Part shown: positions 5,179 to 11,696 of the stretch, piece by piece | How the letters are laid out: the number at the start of each line of letters is the position of its first letter | Numbering within the stretch: the stretch's first letter is position 1 | NCBI GenBank assembly: GCA_030672545.1 | Contig: DAOVGF010000099.1 | Span: forward strand, 1-11,696 | Direction of reading: 5' to 3' | Source: Candidatus Aerophobota bacterium | GTDB taxonomy: Bacteria > Aerophobota > Aerophobia > Aerophobales > Aerophobaceae | Length of the DNA stretch: 11,696 nt | The notes under the pieces: model-generated | Databases searched by the model: none | Seen by the model: only the letters and a program-made list of their open reading frames with translations | Told to the model about the DNA's origin: nothing | Made by a program: the position numbers and the translations under genes

Positions 5179-5868
5179 ATGCAAAAAGACTTTACGGCAG
5201 CAGCCATTGCCGAAACTCTGGATCACTCAGCCCTCAAACCCCAAATGACTGAGGCAGATATTATCAAGGCTTGTGCGGTGGGGAAAAAATATCGGACTGC
5301 CTCTGTTTGTGTACGGCCCACTGATGCCGCCCTGGCCAAAAAGGAACTGGCCGGTAGTCAAGTCAAGCTGGCAGTAGTGGTGGGATTTCCTCACGGTTAT
5401 CACCAGCCGGAAGTAAAAGCCCTGGAAAGCAAACTGGCTATCGATGAGGGAGCGGACGAGCTGGATATGGTTTTAAATATTGGAGCCTTGCTTTCCGGAA
5501 ACTACGATTTGGTTGAAAAGGATATTTCCGCCGTAGTCAAAGAAGCAAAACCTCGGGGAGCACTGGTAAAGGTCATTCTGGAAACCTGCTACCTGAGCAA
5601 AGAACAGATTGTTACCGCCTGTCAGCTTTCCGAAGCGGCCGGAGCCAACTATGTCAAGAGCTCAACCGGTTTTGGCACTGAGGGAGCCACGGTTGAAGTC
5701 ATCCAATTGATGCTCAATACGGTGGGAGGAAGACTGGGAGTGAAAGCCTCGGGCGGAATTCGCAGCTATGATAAAGCAGTAACCTTTCTGCAATTAGGAT
5801 GTGAACGTTTGGGAGTGACGGCCACGGAAGCGATTATGACTGAAGCCCTTCAACGGGAACAATTATGA
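5179..5868 (+). CDS. deoC: Deoxyribose-phosphate aldolase (DeoC)
   Basis: DeoC cleaves 2-deoxyribose 5-phosphate to glyceraldehyde 3-phosphate and acetaldehyde through a Schiff base. The 229-residue protein has the full class I TIM-barrel signature: ELDMVLNIG (D96), YVKSSTGFGTEGA (Schiff-base K160) and GVKASGGIRSYDKA (K189). The length is normal for the short bacterial form (about 220). AGAGGAGG eight bases before the ATG makes the start certain. It is first in an operon and overlaps the next gene by ATGA. No nucleoside phosphorylase or deoB is nearby, so the usual nucleoside-salvage setting is absent. The two dehydrogenases that follow suggest the aldol reaction serves a sugar or polyol route. 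DeoC-like relatives with other aldol substrates exist, so the exact substrate is open. Confidence 0.93.
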   Translation: MQKDFTAAAIAETLDHSALKPQMTEADIIKACAVGKKYRTASVCVRPTDAALAKKELAGSQVKLAVVVGFPHGYHQPEVKALESKLAIDEGADELDMVLNIGALLSGNYDLVEKDISAVVKEAKPRGALVKVILETCYLSKEQIVTACQLSEAAGANYVKSSTGFGTEGATVEVIQLMLNTVGGRLGVKASGGIRSYDKAVTFLQLGCERLGVTATEAIMTEALQREQL

Positions 5869-6902
5869 AAGCGGTCGTCTTTCACGCTCCCTTGCAGGTA
5901 CACCTGGAAGAAGTGAAGAAACCAGAGTGTCCTCCCGGGGGACTACTGGTAGAAATCGAAGCCTGTGGTGTCTGTGGAACAGACCTCAAATCGTACCGAC
6001 ACGGGAATTCCCGCATTCAGGCCCCTCAGATAATCGGGCATGAGTTCTGTGGACACATTATTGAGAGCCGAGCGGATTTTAGAGAAGCTACCGTTGGTGA
6101 CCGAATGGTGATGGCCACCTCGGTCTCCTGTGGTCACTGTTATTTCTGCCACCAGGGGTGGACCAATCTCTGCGATTCCGTGGCCCCCATGGGATTTTCC
6201 TATGCCGGGGGAATGGCGGAATTCGTGGCCATCCCGGAGCGGGCTATAAAGAACGGCCATGTAATTAAGGTACCCGAGGGCATTTCTTCGGAGCAGGCTG
6301 CCCTCAGTGAACCCTTATCCTGTGCAGTTAATGCGGCCGAGACCACCGGCATTAAAGAGAAAGACACAGTGGTGATTGTGGGTGCCGGTCCCATGGGACT
6401 GATTAATTTTGAGGTGGCGCGGGCTCGTGGGGCGGAAAAAATCGCCATTATTGAGGTCAGCTCACAACGTCGCCGGATTGCCCGACGTTTTGGACCGGAT
6501 CTAATTCTGGATCCCACCCAGGATGACCTTATTTCTCGCATTAAACAATTCAGCCAGGACAGGGGAGCGGATGTAGTAATCGTGGCTGCCCCGTCTAAAG
6601 AGGCTCACGAACAAGCCTTTTCCCTGGTTCGCAAAAAGGGAGTGCTTTGTTTATTTGCCAGTTTACCAGCGGGAAAAAGCACCATCGCCGTGGACAGTCG
6701 AGTGATCCATTACCGGGAACTAACCATAGTGGCTACTTCCGATTCCACTCCTCAACAGGTCAGACAAGCCCTGAGACTACTAAAAAGTGGGCAAGTGCGA
6801 GCCGACCTTTTGGTAACCCACACTCTCCCCCTAAAAGATTTCAAGCAGGCCTTTGAGCTAATGGAAAATAAGGAGAGTCTTCGAGTAGTGCTTAAACCTT
6901 GA
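5865..6902 (+). CDS. Zinc-dependent MDR alcohol/polyol dehydrogenase
   Basis: This 345-residue medium-chain dehydrogenase has all the zinc sites. Catalytic ligands are C37 (ACGVCGTD), H59-E60 (GHEF) and E149 (LSEP). Structural zinc ligands are C89, C92, C95 and C103. The Rossmann motif GAGPMG (173-178) leads to an acidic residue at the end of the second strand (IIEVSS, E197), which favours NAD over NADP. The layout is like sorbitol, threonine and related polyol dehydrogenases. The start overlaps the deoC stop by ATGA, so translation is probably coupled. Candidate roles are oxidation of a polyol or hydroxy-sugar feeding the aldolase, or disposal of acetaldehyde made by DeoC. The sequence does not decide between them. 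Confidence 0.9.
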   Translation: MKAVVFHAPLQVHLEEVKKPECPPGGLLVEIEACGVCGTDLKSYRHGNSRIQAPQIIGHEFCGHIIESRADFREATVGDRMVMATSVSCGHCYFCHQGWTNLCDSVAPMGFSYAGGMAEFVAIPERAIKNGHVIKVPEGISSEQAALSEPLSCAVNAAETTGIKEKDTVVIVGAGPMGLINFEVARARGAEKIAIIEVSSQRRRIARRFGPDLILDPTQDDLISRIKQFSQDRGADVVIVAAPSKEAHEQAFSLVRKKGVLCLFASLPAGKSTIAVDSRVIHYRELTIVATSDSTPQQVRQALRLLKSGQVRADLLVTHTLPLKDFKQAFELMENKESLRVVLKP

Positions 6903-6914
6903 AGGGAGGATAAG

Positions 6915-7685
6915 ATGAATTTTGAGAACAAGAAAGCAATCGTTACCGGAACAGCAGGAAGCATCGGTCGTGAGATTGCTCTGGGATTGGCCCGGCAAGG
7001 AGCAACGGTCTTGGCTACAGATCTTCATGAGCCACAGCCCCCCCTTCGTTCTCCGGAAGAAAATAAACAAATTTACTTCTATAAAGCTAACGTGGAGCAC
7101 CGGCTGGAAGTACAGGCAGTCGTAGCCAAAGCATTGGAAAAAATGGGAGGAGTGGACATTTTAGTCAACGTAGCCGGAGTGGTTGATCAACGGCCCTATG
7201 ATCAGGTAACCACCGAAGAGTGGGATTTAATCTTTGATGTGAACGTTCGGGGAACTTTTTATTTTATCCAGGAAGTCACTCCCTTGATGGGTCAACAAAA
7301 ACAGGGTAAGATTGTAAATTTCTCCTCTAAATCAGGGAAAACCGGGTCTGCCTTTATGGTCCCGTATTCGGCCGCTAAAGCGGCCATCATTGGATTGACT
7401 CAGGCCTTAGCTTGCGAACTGGCCCCTCTGGGAATTAATGTTAACGCCGTATGCCCGGGGATAACCGAGAATACCGGTGTCTGGAAGAAGGTGTCAGCTA
7501 ATTATCAGGAGAACCTGAAACTGAGTCAGAAAGAAGTGGTAGAAAAGTTTACCGCCAAAGTCCCTCTGGGAAGACTAACCAGACTGGCCGATATCGTGGG
7601 CGTGGTTCTCTTTCTCTGCAGCCAAGAGGCTGACTACCTGACCGGTCAGGCAATCAACATCACCGGTGGTCGAGAGATGCACTGA
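6915..7685 (+). CDS. Short-chain dehydrogenase/reductase (SDR), NAD-type
   Basis: This classical 256-residue SDR has TGTAGSIG (11-18) for cofactor binding, with D36 after the second strand indicating NAD preference. It also has NVAG (85-88), catalytic N110, a serine in VNFSSKSG (about 138) and YSAAK (Y151, K155). The C-terminus AINITGGREMH resembles sugar/polyol dehydrogenases and FabG-like proteins. NAD preference argues against a FabG role in lipid synthesis and for oxidation of a polyol or hydroxy-acid. GGGAGG lies seven bases before the ATG, and the gap from the previous gene is 12 bases. Third gene of the deoC operon. Confidence 0.88.
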   Translation: MNFENKKAIVTGTAGSIGREIALGLARQGATVLATDLHEPQPPLRSPEENKQIYFYKANVEHRLEVQAVVAKALEKMGGVDILVNVAGVVDQRPYDQVTTEEWDLIFDVNVRGTFYFIQEVTPLMGQQKQGKIVNFSSKSGKTGSAFMVPYSAAKAAIIGLTQALACELAPLGINVNAVCPGITENTGVWKKVSANYQENLKLSQKEVVEKFTAKVPLGRLTRLADIVGVVLFLCSQEADYLTGQAINITGGREMH

Positions 7686-7712
7686 AAAAAAGGTTGTCTT
7701 TAGAAAAAAAGT

Positions 7713-8612
7713 ATGAAGATTACTACTGAACAAATTATCTATCAGGTAGTGGGAAGAAAGTTTATTGTGAAGATGCTAATCCAAAAACTGCTTTATAGAT
7801 TTCTCCTGCAAAAAGTCCTTTTTTACACAGTGGTGGTAAGAACCCCCAGTTGGTTTGTCCAGGGGATTTTACTGCTTATTTCCGCCAGTAGTACTATTAC
7901 CATCGTAGGCGAGGAAACTTTGAGAAAAATTAAGGAGGAAAACCAGAAAGTTATCTTTGCCTTTTGGCACGGTGATTATACCTTACTCCTTACTTCTCTT
8001 CGGACCAAGAAAGCGGTAGCTTTAGTTGATTCGTGCTTCCGGGGGAATTATGTGGCTCAATTATTCGCTGCCTTTAACTACCGCGTAGTGCGGACCTCGA
8101 GAAGTGCCAGATCAATAGTAGAACTTCTTAAGGCCATCAAACATGGTTATTCAGGATTCATCGCCGTTGATGGTCCTCACGGGCCACCTCGTAAAACCAG
8201 ACCGGGAACAATTTATATCGCTCAAAAAGCAGAGGCTTTGATTGTGCCCTTGACCATAACAGCTCACCGAGGGCTAATCCTTGGTAAACGGTGGGACCAG
8301 CATATTATTCCCCTCCCATTTAGTAAAATTACCGTCTCTATTGGTACACCCATAGAAATTGGACCGGATGATTCCCTGGAGACAAAAGCATTGCAAGTGA
8401 CCAGGTCTCTTCAATCCATGGACAGAGATGAAAAGAGAACTATCTTAGCCCAAATCGGCCCAAACATAGCTCAATCATTAGGGATTTTGCTCGTAGGCGA
8501 TAAATTGGTTATCTTATCCAAAAACACTGTCAAGCTGGTTCAATTCTGTCCATTTGTCCTAACGAAAATAATCAGAGTACTTTTTGGCCTGGTCATCGTA
8601 GAGAAAAAATGA
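7713..8612 (+). CDS. DUF374 lysophospholipid acyltransferase-family protein
   Basis: This 299-residue protein has the DUF374 signature: FAFWHGDYTLLL (83-93) with the catalytic-type histidine H86, then AVDGPHGPPR (151-160), and RWDQHIIPLPFSKITVSIGT (193-212). The family transfers acyl chains to lipid or lipid-A-like acceptors at the inner membrane. The N-terminal 20-60 residues are hydrophobic and basic, fitting membrane attachment. It is longer than the roughly 200-240 residues usual for the family: residues 245-299 form an extra tail with a hydrophobic stretch (about 279-296). The ribosome binding site is weak and the start follows 27 bases of A-rich spacer, so expression may be lower than the genes before it. 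Base composition is more AT-rich than the deoC trio. It may be an unrelated gene placed at the operon end. Confidence 0.8.
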   Translation: MKITTEQIIYQVVGRKFIVKMLIQKLLYRFLLQKVLFYTVVVRTPSWFVQGILLLISASSTITIVGEETLRKIKEENQKVIFAFWHGDYTLLLTSLRTKKAVALVDSCFRGNYVAQLFAAFNYRVVRTSRSARSIVELLKAIKHGYSGFIAVDGPHGPPRKTRPGTIYIAQKAEALIVPLTITAHRGLILGKRWDQHIIPLPFSKITVSIGTPIEIGPDDSLETKALQVTRSLQSMDRDEKRTILAQIGPNIAQSLGILLVGDKLVILSKNTVKLVQFCPFVLTKIIRVLFGLVIVEKK

Positions 8613-8665
8613 TGGGATTAAGAAAGGCAACTTTGTCAGTTGCAATGGGTATATGAAAATTGCCC

Positions 8666-8682
8666 TTTGGCGCTTGGCCAAA
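8666..8682. terminator. Weak hairpin after the acyltransferase gene
   Basis: TTTGGC (8666-8671) and GCCAAA (8677-8682) form a six-base stem with a five-base loop. No run of T follows, so termination here would be weak or factor-dependent. It sits between the deoC operon and the next promoter. Confidence 0.25.
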
Positions 8683-8695
8683 ACTCTTCAATCTC

Positions 8696-8724
8696 TTGAC
8701 ATACATATATTTAGTGTGTATAAT
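8696..8724 (+). promoter_or_regulatory. Consensus sigma70 promoter of the second RHH/MazF pair
   Basis: TTGACA (8696-8701) and TATAAT (8719-8724) are perfect hexamers with an ideal 17-base spacer. Initiation near 8731 leaves a leader of about 26 bases that contains AGGAGG (8741-8746). The AT-rich spacer is a plausible binding site for the RHH antitoxin, which would explain why so strong a promoter is tolerated. Confidence 0.85.
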
Positions 8725-8756
8725 GGGAACAATTCATAATAGGAGGAAAATAAACT

Positions 8757-9017
8757 ATGCCCAAGACTCGACAAAGAGTAAATATTACTCTTCCCTCAGA
8801 GACTTTGGAGTTAATTCAGCGAGTGAGTAGGGATAATCGAAGCGAGTTTATTAATAAGGCAGTAAGACTATATGTAAATAGATTAGAGAGAGCCAGGCTA
8901 AAACAAAGATTGAAGAAAACTTATCTGGAAAGGGGGGAAGATGATTTGGTTATTGCCCAGGAGTGGGAACCTATTGAAAAAGAGCTCTGGGAAAAATTGG
9001 AGAAGAAAAACCGCTAA
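8757..9017 (+). CDS. Ribbon-helix-helix antitoxin (second pair)
   Basis: The 86-residue protein opens with QRVNITLPSETLELIQRVS (6-24) and RSEFINKAVRLYVNRL (28-43), the strand-helix-helix layout of CopG/MazE-type RHH repressors. A charged helical C-terminus (44-86) would bind the toxin. AGGAGG ten bases before the ATG and a consensus promoter directly upstream indicate strong, probably self-repressed expression. It differs clearly from the RHH protein at 3620-3874, so this is an independent module and not a duplication. Confidence 0.87.
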   Translation: MPKTRQRVNITLPSETLELIQRVSRDNRSEFINKAVRLYVNRLERARLKQRLKKTYLERGEDDLVIAQEWEPIEKELWEKLEKKNR

Positions 9018-9046
9018 ACATTTCGTGTGGCCTCTAAAAGGCTATC

Positions 9047-9412
9047 TTGTTTACTATTACCATTATGTCCTATCCTAAACGTGGTTCAGTCTTCTTGGTT
9101 AATTTTGATCCCACCATAGGAGCAGAAGTCAAAAAGACCCGACCAGTAGTAATCATTTCCAACGATATAGCCAATCAATATAGCCCCATTGTAATTGTGG
9201 CCGCTATTACCGGCAGAGCTGAACCTAAGTTCGATGAGGTTCTGATCAACCCTCCGGAAGGAGGACTCACCAAACCATCAGTTGTTCAGCCAAACCAGAT
9301 TCGCTCTATCGACAAAAGAAGATTAGTGGAAAAGATTGGAGAGCTGTCCAAAGAAACAATAACCGACCTTGATCTATCTCTGCAAATCACCTTAGGACTG
9401 GTGAAATTTTAG
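9047..9412 (+). CDS. mazF: MazF/PemK-family endoribonuclease toxin (second pair)
   Basis: The protein carries the canonical motifs RGSVFLVNFDPTIGAEVKKT (positions 12-31 if counted from the TTG start), RPVVIISND and IVAAITGR. These are the GxExxKxRPxVIISND core and the active-site threonine strand of MazF/PemK mRNA interferases. The start is uncertain. TTG at 9047 has AAAAGG five bases upstream; ATG at 9065 (115 residues, MSYPKRGS) fits the usual family N-terminus but has no nearby ribosome binding site. A 29-base gap from the antitoxin is longer than the overlap seen in the other pair. Its usual length and intact motifs suggest an active toxin. Confidence 0.9.
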   Translation: MFTITIMSYPKRGSVFLVNFDPTIGAEVKKTRPVVIISNDIANQYSPIVIVAAITGRAEPKFDEVLINPPEGGLTKPSVVQPNQIRSIDKRRLVEKIGELSKETITDLDLSLQITLGLVKF

Positions 9413-9497
9413 AACCACCATGCATACAATTAAGTGAATGAAAGATATCTCAGCAGGGTAGAGGATTATCTCCACCTGTGAGAAAGGCAGGAAAAAG

Positions 9498-10232
9498 ATG
9501 CGTTCAGAGAGTCTCGAGAAAATGAGTCAGGTAAAAGATCTTCGGTTACTGAATAACATTCCCCTTGACCACGATATTGACCAATGGTTGAGAGACCTTG
9601 AGGTAGGGGATAAAGTTCGAGCCAGAGAGCAAAATATGCTTATAAGGGTGATTGAGCAGGCAACAAACTTAATTGACCCCAGAGCTGTCTTCGTAGTAGC
9701 TTACGTGGAGGACAGAACGGAGGCTACGGTTACCCTTGGTGCGACAACCTTTGAAAGTACCGTGCTGAGAAAGAACCTGGATCAAGTAGAAAGAGTGTTT
9801 CCCTATATCATTACCGTTGGAAGCGAACTGGAAAAGAAAGCGGGCTCAGTGGATGATCTTCTGGAACAGTACTACCTGGAAGCAATGGCCGATTTGGCTC
9901 TCCAGAAGACCAGGGAATATCTGGAAAGCTATCTTCAGAAGACCTACCGATTGGGGCAAATCTCTACTATGAGCCCGGGATCTTTGAGTAACTGGCCCCT
10001 TGAGCAACAAAGAGAATTGTTTTCTCTTTTGGGTAACACGGAGAAAAATGTGGGTGTACACCTGACTGAAAGCTTTCTAATGATTCCTCGGAAATCCATC
10101 TCTGGAATATACTTCCCTACCCAGGTTAAGTTTCACAGTTGTCAACTTTGTCCCCGAAAGCAATGTATGGGACGAAAAGCCCCTTATAATCCTGAATTAG
10201 CCCGTGAAATGTTCTCACCGGGAGAGAAGTGA
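9498..10232 (+). CDS. B12-dependent methionine synthase activation-domain protein
   Basis: This 244-residue stand-alone protein resembles the AdoMet-binding activation domain of MetH. Key features are MSPGSLSNWPLEQQRELFSL (158-177), VGVHLTESFLMIPRKSISGI (185-204), and a C-terminal CQLCPRKQCMGRKAPY (215-230) with C215, C218 and C223. In anaerobes such proteins accompany short MetH enzymes or other corrinoid methyltransferases. They are thought to help reactivate oxidised cobalamin, by binding AdoMet or through the cysteine cluster. No MetH is in this window. ATG at 9498 follows AGGAAAAAG; an internal Met9 is an alternative. It is probably cytosolic. It follows the TA pair by 85 bases and is likely its own unit. 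Confidence 0.82.
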   Translation: MRSESLEKMSQVKDLRLLNNIPLDHDIDQWLRDLEVGDKVRAREQNMLIRVIEQATNLIDPRAVFVVAYVEDRTEATVTLGATTFESTVLRKNLDQVERVFPYIITVGSELEKKAGSVDDLLEQYYLEAMADLALQKTREYLESYLQKTYRLGQISTMSPGSLSNWPLEQQRELFSLLGNTEKNVGVHLTESFLMIPRKSISGIYFPTQVKFHSCQLCPRKQCMGRKAPYNPELAREMFSPGEK

Positions 10233-10356
10233 GAGCCTTCTGCATTCTCCCTGGAATAGCTTCTTAAAGAGGTATGATATCAGGGTAACTCAGGAGCTGT
10301 TGGGAGACAAACAACTGCAAACCATGACGAGGTAAGAGACAGCCAGGCTTTCTCTA

Positions 10357-11433
10357 TTATTGGCTTTTGCCCCGGGCGCTAACAGGCCAAACTGTTTCCA
10401 ATAACCCATTTCTGACACAGTAGTATTTGTCATAGAGGTTTACAGTGCCACAGCAATGGCTGGGAACATATTCGATCTTCTGTCGGTACTGCAATTCGTT
10501 TTTTTCATCAATAATCTTACCGTGTTCTTCATTTAATTCTTCTATTCTGAGATCGGGGTAGTCTTTGATTTGCGGTTGTCCCTGTTCAACACTACAGACT
10601 TTGAAGCCGGCATCAGTGATGGCATATCCTGAATGTTTGTGAATCACAGTGGCAAGTATAGTGAGTGAATCCTGGAAATCAAGCCCCAGCTTGTTATAGA
10701 CGGTATCCATAAATACGTAAGAACCAGCTTGAATCTCTGTCCAAATTGTATTATTCCCCGTGATATTGTAAGTTCCAGTTCCACCTCCGCTAATTTCATT
10801 AACTGATACACCATTTTGGGTCAGAACGGCTCTTATTTCCCCGAGCTTATCTGCTATTTCTTGAACTTCATGATACCTCTCGTTAAAATCAGTTTTATAA
10901 ACGAGATGACCTTCATAGGCCTGAAGACCCTCAAATACTAACCCTTCAGAGTTGATAATTTTCTTGACTAGATGTACAACCTCATTTGGAGTTGTTACTC
11001 CACAACGTCTCATCCCAATATCCACCTCGACAAGGACATAAATCGTGGACCCTATGATTGAAGCTGCTCGGGACAAATCGGCAATGTTCTCAGCATTGTC
11101 AACCGCCACAGTTATTTTGGCATCACTATGGGCAATGCCGGCCAGGCGAAAAACTTTGCTTGGCTCGACAATCTCATTAGCAATGAGAATATCCTTTATT
11201 CCCGCCGCCGCTAATATTTCAGCCTCTCCCAGTTTGGCACAGGTGATTCCTTTGGCTCCTTTAGATATTTGCTTATGGGCTATGGTAGGGCATTTGTGTG
11301 TCTTAAAATGGGGTCTGAGTTTCGCATTTTTGTTTTTCATGAATTCGGCCATGATCTGTATGTTTCTCTCCAGAATGTCCAGATCGATTAGAAGAGCGGG
11401 TGTTTCGATTTGCTCTTTCAACACTGGTTGCAT
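10357..11433 (-). CDS. D-threonine aldolase / alanine racemase-fold PLP enzyme
   Basis: This 358-residue protein has the fold-III PLP layout. RPHFKTHKC (40-48) carries the PLP lysine K44. The barrel includes GLQAYEGH and EISGGGTGTY, and the C-terminal Zn/Mn site is VPSHCCGTVNL (H326, C328). This is the D-threonine aldolase / D-serine dehydratase (DSD1-like) group, which cleaves D-3-hydroxy amino acids to glycine and an aldehyde or dehydrates D-serine. The exact substrate cannot be read. A longer frame opens at 11583, but AGGAGG six bases before ATG 11433 decides the start, and the extra 50 residues are a shadow of the small gene upstream. It is convergent with the B12-activation gene; the 124 bases between them show no clear terminator. 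With an acetaldehyde-forming DeoC nearby, an aldehyde link is possible but unsupported. Confidence 0.88.
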   Translation of the reverse strand: MQPVLKEQIETPALLIDLDILERNIQIMAEFMKNKNAKLRPHFKTHKCPTIAHKQISKGAKGITCAKLGEAEILAAAGIKDILIANEIVEPSKVFRLAGIAHSDAKITVAVDNAENIADLSRAASIIGSTIYVLVEVDIGMRRCGVTTPNEVVHLVKKIINSEGLVFEGLQAYEGHLVYKTDFNERYHEVQEIADKLGEIRAVLTQNGVSVNEISGGGTGTYNITGNNTIWTEIQAGSYVFMDTVYNKLGLDFQDSLTILATVIHKHSGYAITDAGFKVCSVEQGQPQIKDYPDLRIEELNEEHGKIIDEKNELQYRQKIEYVPSHCCGTVNLYDKYYCVRNGLLETVWPVSARGKSQ

Positions 11434-11443
11434 TGAATGCCTC

Positions 11444-11683
11444 CTAACGCGCTCCTGTGCGAGGTGAGCTTGTCTTTTGTCTAAGATTCCAAATGGTTTT
11501 TTCCCATCCGGAAATGTAACCATTGTCATCACATGAGGGACAGAACCACCTAATCCGATTGTCTTCTTGAATGGAAGAAACAATATACCCGCTGCATCTT
11601 TTACGACCTGGCCTTCGTCGGCATCGAACAGCCGTAGTTATGGTATCGTCGTCATTGGTGGCGTCAACTATGATAGCAGCCAT
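11444..11683 (-). CDS. Small four-cysteine (zinc-ribbon-like) protein, possibly 5'-partial
   Basis: This 79-residue protein has four cysteines spaced as two pairs: C21 and C30 in VRCRRRPGRKRCSG, and C48 and C51 in RWFCPSCDDNGYISGWE. They are consistent with a zinc ribbon. From memory, similar small proteins with PGRxxC and CPxCxxxGxISGWE occur in many bacteria without an assigned function. The ATG at 11683 lacks a visible ribosome binding site, and the frame stays open to the window edge, so the real start may lie outside. It ends ten bases before the aldolase ATG, and its 3' end contains the aldolase ribosome binding site region, so the two genes are probably one transcript. Confidence 0.6.
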   Translation of the reverse strand: MAAIIVDATNDDDTITTAVRCRRRPGRKRCSGYIVSSIQEDNRIRWFCPSCDDNGYISGWEKTIWNLRQKTSSPRTGAR

Positions 11684-11696
11684 GTGATTTGCAATA

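Noticed and set aside
10233..10356. Bidirectional terminator between the convergent B12-activation and aldolase genes
   Set aside because: I found no stem with a T-run on either strand.
11434..11583. 50-residue N-terminal extension of the D-threonine-aldolase-family gene
   Set aside because: It overlaps the four-cysteine gene in another frame, and AGGAGG points to the ATG at 11433.

Overview
This is bacterial chromosomal DNA, probably from an uncultured anaerobe. The gene content suggests an anaerobe that uses corrinoid (B12) methyl chemistry: a uroporphyrinogen-decarboxylase-family protein of the MtaA/CmuA type, a small 4Fe-4S protein with the cluster motif of corrinoid Fe-S proteins, and a stand-alone B12-dependent methionine synthase activation-domain protein. 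A DUF374-type lysophospholipid acyltransferase hints at a diderm envelope. I cannot name the lineage. There are no rRNA, tRNA or CRISPR features and no intact transposase.

Layout. Bases 1-5030 are read leftwards (minus strand). In order of transcription they hold a TPR protein, a MazE/MazF-type toxin-antitoxin pair, a DUF4258/DUF2283 toxin-antitoxin-like pair, the UroD-family protein, the Fe-S protein, and an internally deleted isoprenylcysteine-methyltransferase-like gene. Bases 5106-10232 are read rightwards. A good sigma70-type promoter drives deoC, a zinc alcohol dehydrogenase, an SDR dehydrogenase and a DUF374 acyltransferase. A second promoter, with both hexamers at consensus, drives another RHH/MazF pair, and the B12-activation-domain gene follows. 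Bases 10357-11683 are read leftwards again: a four-cysteine small protein that runs up to the window edge, then a D-threonine-aldolase-family enzyme.

Working units. The deoC-ADH-SDR trio looks like a catabolic operon for a sugar or polyol: one aldolase and two NAD-type dehydrogenases, with an ATGA overlap and a 12-base gap. Its substrate is not readable from the sequence. The UroD, Fe-S and MetH-activation proteins fit one theme, methyl transfer through corrinoids, but lie in separate units.

The least ordinary part is the left half, which is full of gene debris. Three decayed copies of one small-protein gene (about 592-682, 3095-3239 and 4842-5022) lie on the minus strand. Two of them also share the start of a downstream gene. 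A 42-base repeat (2465-2506 and 4791-4832) carries the 3' end of the DUF2283 gene. Together these show that 4791-5022 is a duplicate of 2465-3239 that lacks the toxin-antitoxin cassette. A perfect 28-base palindrome (3045-3072), a nested-hairpin REP-like element (134-189) and possible transposon-end debris point to repeated rearrangement. I found no clear new defence or catalytic system. The best leads are the decayed small-protein family with its TA cassette, and the unassigned deoC dehydrogenase operon.
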